The notes below the pieces were generated by a model. It worked only from the letters and a program-made list of their open reading frames with translations, was not told where the DNA came from and made no database searches. This document shows, one piece after another, positions 59,801-64,000 of a stretch of 64,000 nt of DNA. Each line of letters starts with the position of its first letter. Position 1 is the first letter of the stretch. The translations under genes were made by a program, and so were the position numbers. Source of the stretch: Apostichopus japonicus (lineage: Eukaryota > Echinodermata > Holothuroidea > Aspidochirotida > Stichopodidae); assembly GCF_037975245.1 (NCBI RefSeq), contig NC_092561.1:3391001-3455000 (forward strand). Direction: 5' to 3'.

Positions 59801-61612
59801 GCTGGAAGCTTCACCAAAAAGTTACCTTGTAATTCTGGTGATTAAAATGACATATAGAGTTTCGTGACTGATTTGAGTATAGAATCGTTTTTGGAAACTC
59901 TTATAGTTGAATGCAAGCTCAATTGATTTTCTGTATGAGCTCTGATTTATTTTTATACTATCATAGAAACTTTCACCACGCTATTAAGGATACACAAACC
60001 CAGTCATGATTGTTTAGCTTATGTGACATAAATCTTCCTATTTCAAACAGCTAGGAAACTTTTGCTACGTCGGGACATATCTTTGTCTACAAGTCGTGCC
60101 TAGGAATGTCGCCTTTGCAAAGCTGTGTTTTTATAGTGACACCATGATGTTGCTGTATCTTTTCTTTTCTTGTTTTCATATTTGGAAGGTATAACGTTAA
60201 CGTGCTGACAATAAAACAAATAACGATAGATGGAAGAATTAAGAGGCAAACACCTGTGATATATCCCAAATGGATTAATACGTTTCAAAGCTATTCGGGC
60301 TGTTGTTTATGAAACTAACTTTATCCAATGATTGTTGCGTTTGTGTCTTCGACGTAATATTAATATTTTCAATTATTCACCCCGTCTGATCAATTAACAT
60401 CGTTGTCCTTTCTAACACATGAAGCATCGGTTAACTACGTTGATAAACAAGTGTTATACATTAAACTAGATTTGATATAAGCAGTATACATATTTTACTC
60501 TAAAAATTTCCAAGTATATCAATACAGTTGTATCAAATAGTTGAAAACCACATATTTGAGATCAACTTTGATTTCATACAAGGAATTCTTTTTAATTGAA
60601 GGTTAGCATAGAATGGGTGTTCGAAAAGTATTTATGCAACAGTTTTTTTGCATCATTGTATATGTCTTCCGATGAGCGAGAATATACCAAGGTCTAGGAT
60701 ATGTGATACAATTGAACATATGACAGATCCCAAATGTATGCTCTGTGGTTATTCTAGTTCAGTTTCAAAGCGGCCTTTTGTCTGGTGATATTTCTTACCT
60801 GGAAAGGACAGTATCATGTCATGCTTGGCGTTGATATCTTGAAGATATTTTAACTTGTATTTATTGCATGCCTCCTTTAAGCGGAGAATTGGTATTTTAT
60901 TACACAACAGAAATTTAACCAATGTTTTTCCAAGATCATTGCTGTTGGTATTTGGTACTTGAAAGTATTCAAGTAACTTCCTTGCGTCAGACTCTTGTAT
61001 TGCTGTAGCAATATGTAATAAGTGGGAGAGACAAAGAAACGATTCGTCTGGGACACTGTATAATTCTGTAAAATATGGGAATGAATAAAAGAGAAGGCGT
61101 TCAATGATAACATAGTTTATCGTAATTGTTAATTTAGCACACGCGTGAGTAGTAGGCAGAGAGAAGATAAGAATAATCATAACGGCTTATTACTCTTGGC
61201 ATACAATATGCAAATAAACATTGCTCATATGAATATACTATTGATAAAAGTAGATATCAGGACATTAATGTAACCTCATATTTTCGAAGATATTACCTTG
61301 TAAATCTTCAATTTCCTTGATGACCCGTTTCGTTTCCTTTCTTAGCTTTTCTCCAAGTGTTCTATACCAGGCAGAGACTTCCAGTACTTCAGCAAATCTC
61401 AAAAGCCACCTATCATCATAATGTTTGCATTGTAGAGCAGACCTAGTAATCATTACTCTTTCCTCCCGAGACTTTCTTGCTTTTATCTGATTCTCGTCTT
61501 CTTCATCGACGATATTCTTCTGAACCAGTGCAGCTAAAACATGTATTGGCTCAAACTCTTCTAATAGTTCTTTCATCATTCCGTCCAATACTTTTGTTTG
61601 AACGTACTCCAT
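49050..61612 (-). CDS. CARD-(DED-TRADD-N-like)x3-CARD-VLIG GTPase, 2549 aa (12 coding exons)
   Basis: Exons, 5' to 3': 61297-61612, 60799-61065, 59457-59834, 59263-59313, 58306-58602, 57438-57755, 56794-57096, 56096-56452, 55321-55620, 54997-55123, 54256-54368, 49050-53872. They total 7650 bp, one uninterrupted frame. Every join has GT-AG and matching phase. Domains in order: CARD about 8-95; DED-like 110-190; TRADD-N-like 215-310; linker 322-337; DED-like 345-430; TRADD-N-like 438-540; DED-like 550-640; TRADD-N-like 645-760; CARD 766-860; linker 864-942; VLIG 944-2549, P-loop at 1574-1581, DTEG at 1627-1630. The ATG at 61612 has A at -3 and G at +4 and follows GTGCAG, so a 5' UTR exon probably lies upstream. 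Likely a cytosolic immune or death-signalling GTPase scaffold (inference). Separate adjacent genes are the main alternative, but phase continuity argues against it. Confidence 0.8.
54256..54368 (-). CDS. Exon 11: basic linker
   Basis: A 113-bp exon, enters phase 2 and exits phase 1 (acceptor TTCTTTGTAG, donor GTAATT). It encodes NWNIVRAPPKRFVEDEQ and a KRLKTTKEVEEL helix. No domain recognised. Confidence 0.7.
54997..55123 (-). CDS. Exon 10: acidic linker
   Basis: A 127-bp exon, enters phase 1 and exits phase 2 (donor GTAAGT). It encodes YLLSGVTEDMTEGSQ followed by an acidic Ser/Glu stretch and FDIFLESS. It is followed by exon 11, which corrects the phase; the pair must be included or skipped together. 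Confidence 0.7.
55321..55620 (-). CDS. Exon 9: second CARD
   Basis: A 300-bp phase 1-1 exon (acceptor TTTCACAG, donor GTGATT). It has DQWKRALMRVQSLMEED, SLIEILTSNGTLTSTEVDAL, KRKQRVRLFISFLE and AFNSFLLALEGCFYYEELAK. It fits the CARD pattern closely (hydrophobic repeat, L-T-x-x-E-x-x-x-L turn, F...L......L). Confidence 0.75.
56096..56452 (-). CDS. Exon 8: TRADD-N-like domain 3
   Basis: A 357-bp phase 1-1 exon (acceptor TTTCTGTGACAG, donor GTGAGT). It has strand EVTLTM, helix AEFEEFLLSSKKRL, EFKVHLVDCEKGSIVFRLKV, then PSKDSLDQLIGDIHSGRLLK, and strand KLSIKLSYDTKE. It aligns throughout with exon 6. The pattern of a variable strand pair, G-S-I-V-x-R-L-x-V and a G-R-L-L helix is what suggests TRADD-N. 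Confidence 0.6.
56794..57096 (-). CDS. Exon 7: DED-like domain 3
   Basis: A 303-bp phase 1-1 exon (acceptor AAACTTCAG, donor GTAAAT). It has DYLDMMDRLIESMDVSDID, LLCKYFNMDHKSLERIQG, HVCRRKKIWTSGDTLHLLE, AVRSTQLTRLQGII and the DMSLCPG end. Closest relative is exon 5; the pair arose by internal duplication with the preceding TRADD-N-like exon. Confidence 0.65.
57254..57314 (-). pseudogene. Ghost linker exon in the intron between exons 6 and 7
   Basis: On the minus strand a 61-bp piece has acceptor TTTTTAG and donor GTAATT. It contains the words ATCATGCTCAAGTCTTG shared with exon 4. Its length is not a multiple of three, and entering in phase 1 gives a TAA at once. It looks like a duplicate of the linker exon that has lost its frame. 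Including it would end translation, so it is probably always skipped. Confidence 0.55.
57438..57755 (-). CDS. Exon 6: TRADD-N-like domain 2
   Basis: A 318-bp phase 1-1 exon (acceptor TTTTAACAG, donor GTGAGT). It has an opening strand EVTVQI, helix FTKLKKFLM, and strand MKLLFKVPTAESLDKL. Then comes SGRFLQDILTIY and a closing strand SIELIYEEKQF. This strand-helix-strand-helix-helix-strand layout with a GR/GxL-L.....Y signature is like the N-terminal domain of TRADD. That is a pattern match, not a search result. Confidence 0.55.
58306..58602 (-). CDS. Exon 5: DED-like domain 2
   Basis: A 297-bp phase 1-1 exon (acceptor TATGTTCAG, donor GTTAGT). It has DYLDTMDRLIQAINISDIE, LLCDYFKID, RKFIHVCRQNKIWTSKD and AVRSNKLTNLENII, ending HNDMSLWPG. 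It is clearly a paralogue of exon 7. The pattern fits a six-helix DED or a related death-fold domain. Confidence 0.65.
58861..59206. mobile_element. 346-bp MITE inside the intron between exons 4 and 5
   Basis: Same family as 35624-36017: ends TTATACAA and TTGTATAA, internal GTGCAATAGTGCAAATATTTC and GAGCAATTGACCAATCAAATG. It is shorter because part of the internal inverted repeat is missing. It lies wholly in the intron and does not touch the splice sites at 58602 and 59263. Confidence 0.85.
59263..59313 (-). CDS. Exon 4: 17-residue Ser-rich linker micro-exon
   Basis: A 51-bp exon, acceptor TTGTTCCTTGTCAG and donor GTAGGT, phase 1-1. It encodes ETSSLSSCSSLASFEA. Its length is a multiple of three, so it can be skipped without changing the frame. 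A related but frame-breaking exon-like piece sits in the next DED/TRADD-N-like intron at 57254-57314. Confidence 0.6.
59457..59834 (-). CDS. Exon 3: TRADD-N-like domain 1
   Basis: A 378-bp phase 1-1 exon. The core (SLSLRITSKRALDKLLEDNE..., then a K-R-L-Y helix, then a hydrophobic strand and K-L-E-N-I-R helix) matches the strand-helix-helix-strand order of the other two TRADD-N-like exons, but it is more diverged. Its donor GTAAGA leads to a tiny linker exon. Confidence 0.5.
60799..61065 (-). CDS. Exon 2: DED-like domain 1
   Basis: A 267-bp phase 1-1 exon (acceptor ATTTTACAG, donor GTAAGA). It is the most diverged of three related modules. It has ..DARKLLEYFQVPN early, a ..KFLLCNKIPILRLKEACNKY centre and ends DMILSFPG, matching the DM.L.PG ends of the other two. 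A death-fold relative; DED is the best guess. Confidence 0.6.
61297..61612 (-). CDS. Exon 1: N-terminal CARD
   Basis: Encodes 105 residues plus one base, donor GTAATA. The helix pattern LLEEFEPIHVLAALVQKNIV, then DEEDENQIKARKSREER, then ..ALQCKHYDDRWLLRFAEVL fits a CARD. The hydrophobic-rich first helices are followed by the acidic E-x-x-x-I stretch and a terminal W..L..F...L helix. CARDs recruit CARD adaptors or caspases by homotypic contacts. Confidence 0.7.
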
Positions 61613-61615
61613 CCT

Positions 61616-62340
61616 CTGCACAGAAATAATTCAAAAACACTTTTAAAAATCTATTGATTATAAGTTATGACTGATGTTTGCACGATTAAAATTTAAAAAA
61701 GTGTAGTATTTGTTCAAGCAGGAATCAGGATCTGACGCTTATTTCTTTTGGACTGTTTTATATTAGTATCACTTGCCAAAACAATATCGGAAAGAGATTT
61801 TGAAGAAATTCATTACAACATTCGTCATGAGTATTTTATCCTTTTCTTAATTTAGCAAAATGACGTTCGTGGTTCGGTTATATATAGATATTAATCTCTG
61901 CTGTTATTGGTCACCTTTAGTGAACCCGGCGGCTAGCAATACAAAACCATTGACCGTAACTTAGTAATGCTATTAGGTGAACGACGTATATCACTGTCAC
62001 AGTTTGGGATCTAATGAAAAAGCGATGTCAAAGAATGGTATGTTCTGTGTGGTGTCGTTGACCTACAAACATTAACTTATCATACTGGTATCATTATTTC
62101 CCAGCCTATACTGTACTGGAATCAACTGTAACCATAATGTCAGAAGTGTCAACTCCTTGATGACGTAATCGTGAGCTACTCACATCATTGTTCATGAGTA
62201 GCCAAACTAATAACTATTAAAAGATCATTGTAGGGAGAATTTAAACTGCAGGCGCAACGTTAAGCAGCCAATGTAAATAGTGTTCGAAATCGTAGCAGGT
62301 GTATGCTAAAGTAATGCCACTGATGGCTAGAAAACATGAG
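61616..62340. other. 5' flank of the multi-domain gene
   Basis: Begins with the intron acceptor before exon 1 (TTTCTGTGCAG at 61616-61626). A 5' UTR exon and the promoter are expected further right, but I could not place them. Confidence 0.4.
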
Positions 62341-62342
62341 TG

Positions 62343-64000
<1,658 letters not shown>

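Overview
This is animal nuclear DNA: AT-rich, repeat-dense, with spliced genes and canonical GT-AG introns. It carries reverse-transcriptase fossils, foldback/MITE elements, minisatellites and long (TA)n tracts. The gene content (very large inducible GTPases with death-fold adaptor domains in front) fits a marine invertebrate, probably a deuterostome such as an echinoderm or amphioxus. The species cannot be fixed from the sequence.

Layout. 1-7.9 kb has no gene that I can support; it holds G-rich repeat islands, a 52-bp palindrome, a 70-86 bp tandem repeat and a dead RT fragment. From about 7.9 to 48.8 kb the window is a head-to-tail segmental duplication. An old partial unit lies at 7.9-10.0 kb, unit A at about 11.4-29.7 kb and unit B at about 29.7-48.8 kb. 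Units A and B each carry one minus-strand gene with a short leader exon, a death-effector-like (DED) exon and one giant exon encoding a VLIG/GVIN/URGCP-type GTPase. The unit A gene (17493-24419) is a pseudogene with two nonsense codons, a 1-bp deletion and a 14-bp deletion. The unit B gene (37263-44176, 1739 aa) is intact. Differences between A and B outside the genes include a foldback element only in A, a MITE only in B, (TA)n expansions only in A, and a 118-bp perfect tandem duplication only in A.

The most remarkable locus is at 49050-61612, also on the minus strand. I could assemble 12 coding exons with consistent splice sites and phases into one 2549-aa frame: CARD, DED, TRADD-N-like, linker, DED, TRADD-N-like, DED, TRADD-N-like, CARD, linker, then a complete VLIG-type GTPase in a single 4.8-kb exon. 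Nearly every module exon is phase 1-1, as expected for exon shuffling. If the model holds, one protein joins two CARDs, three DED-like domains and three TRADD-N-like domains to a giant GTPase. It would be a candidate innate-immune or cell-death scaffold that could link GTP-driven assembly to CARD and DED signalling. The DED-only paralogues next door share the GTPase but have a different front end. Domain names come from reading sequence patterns; the TRADD-N assignment in particular is inference and needs a profile or structure search.
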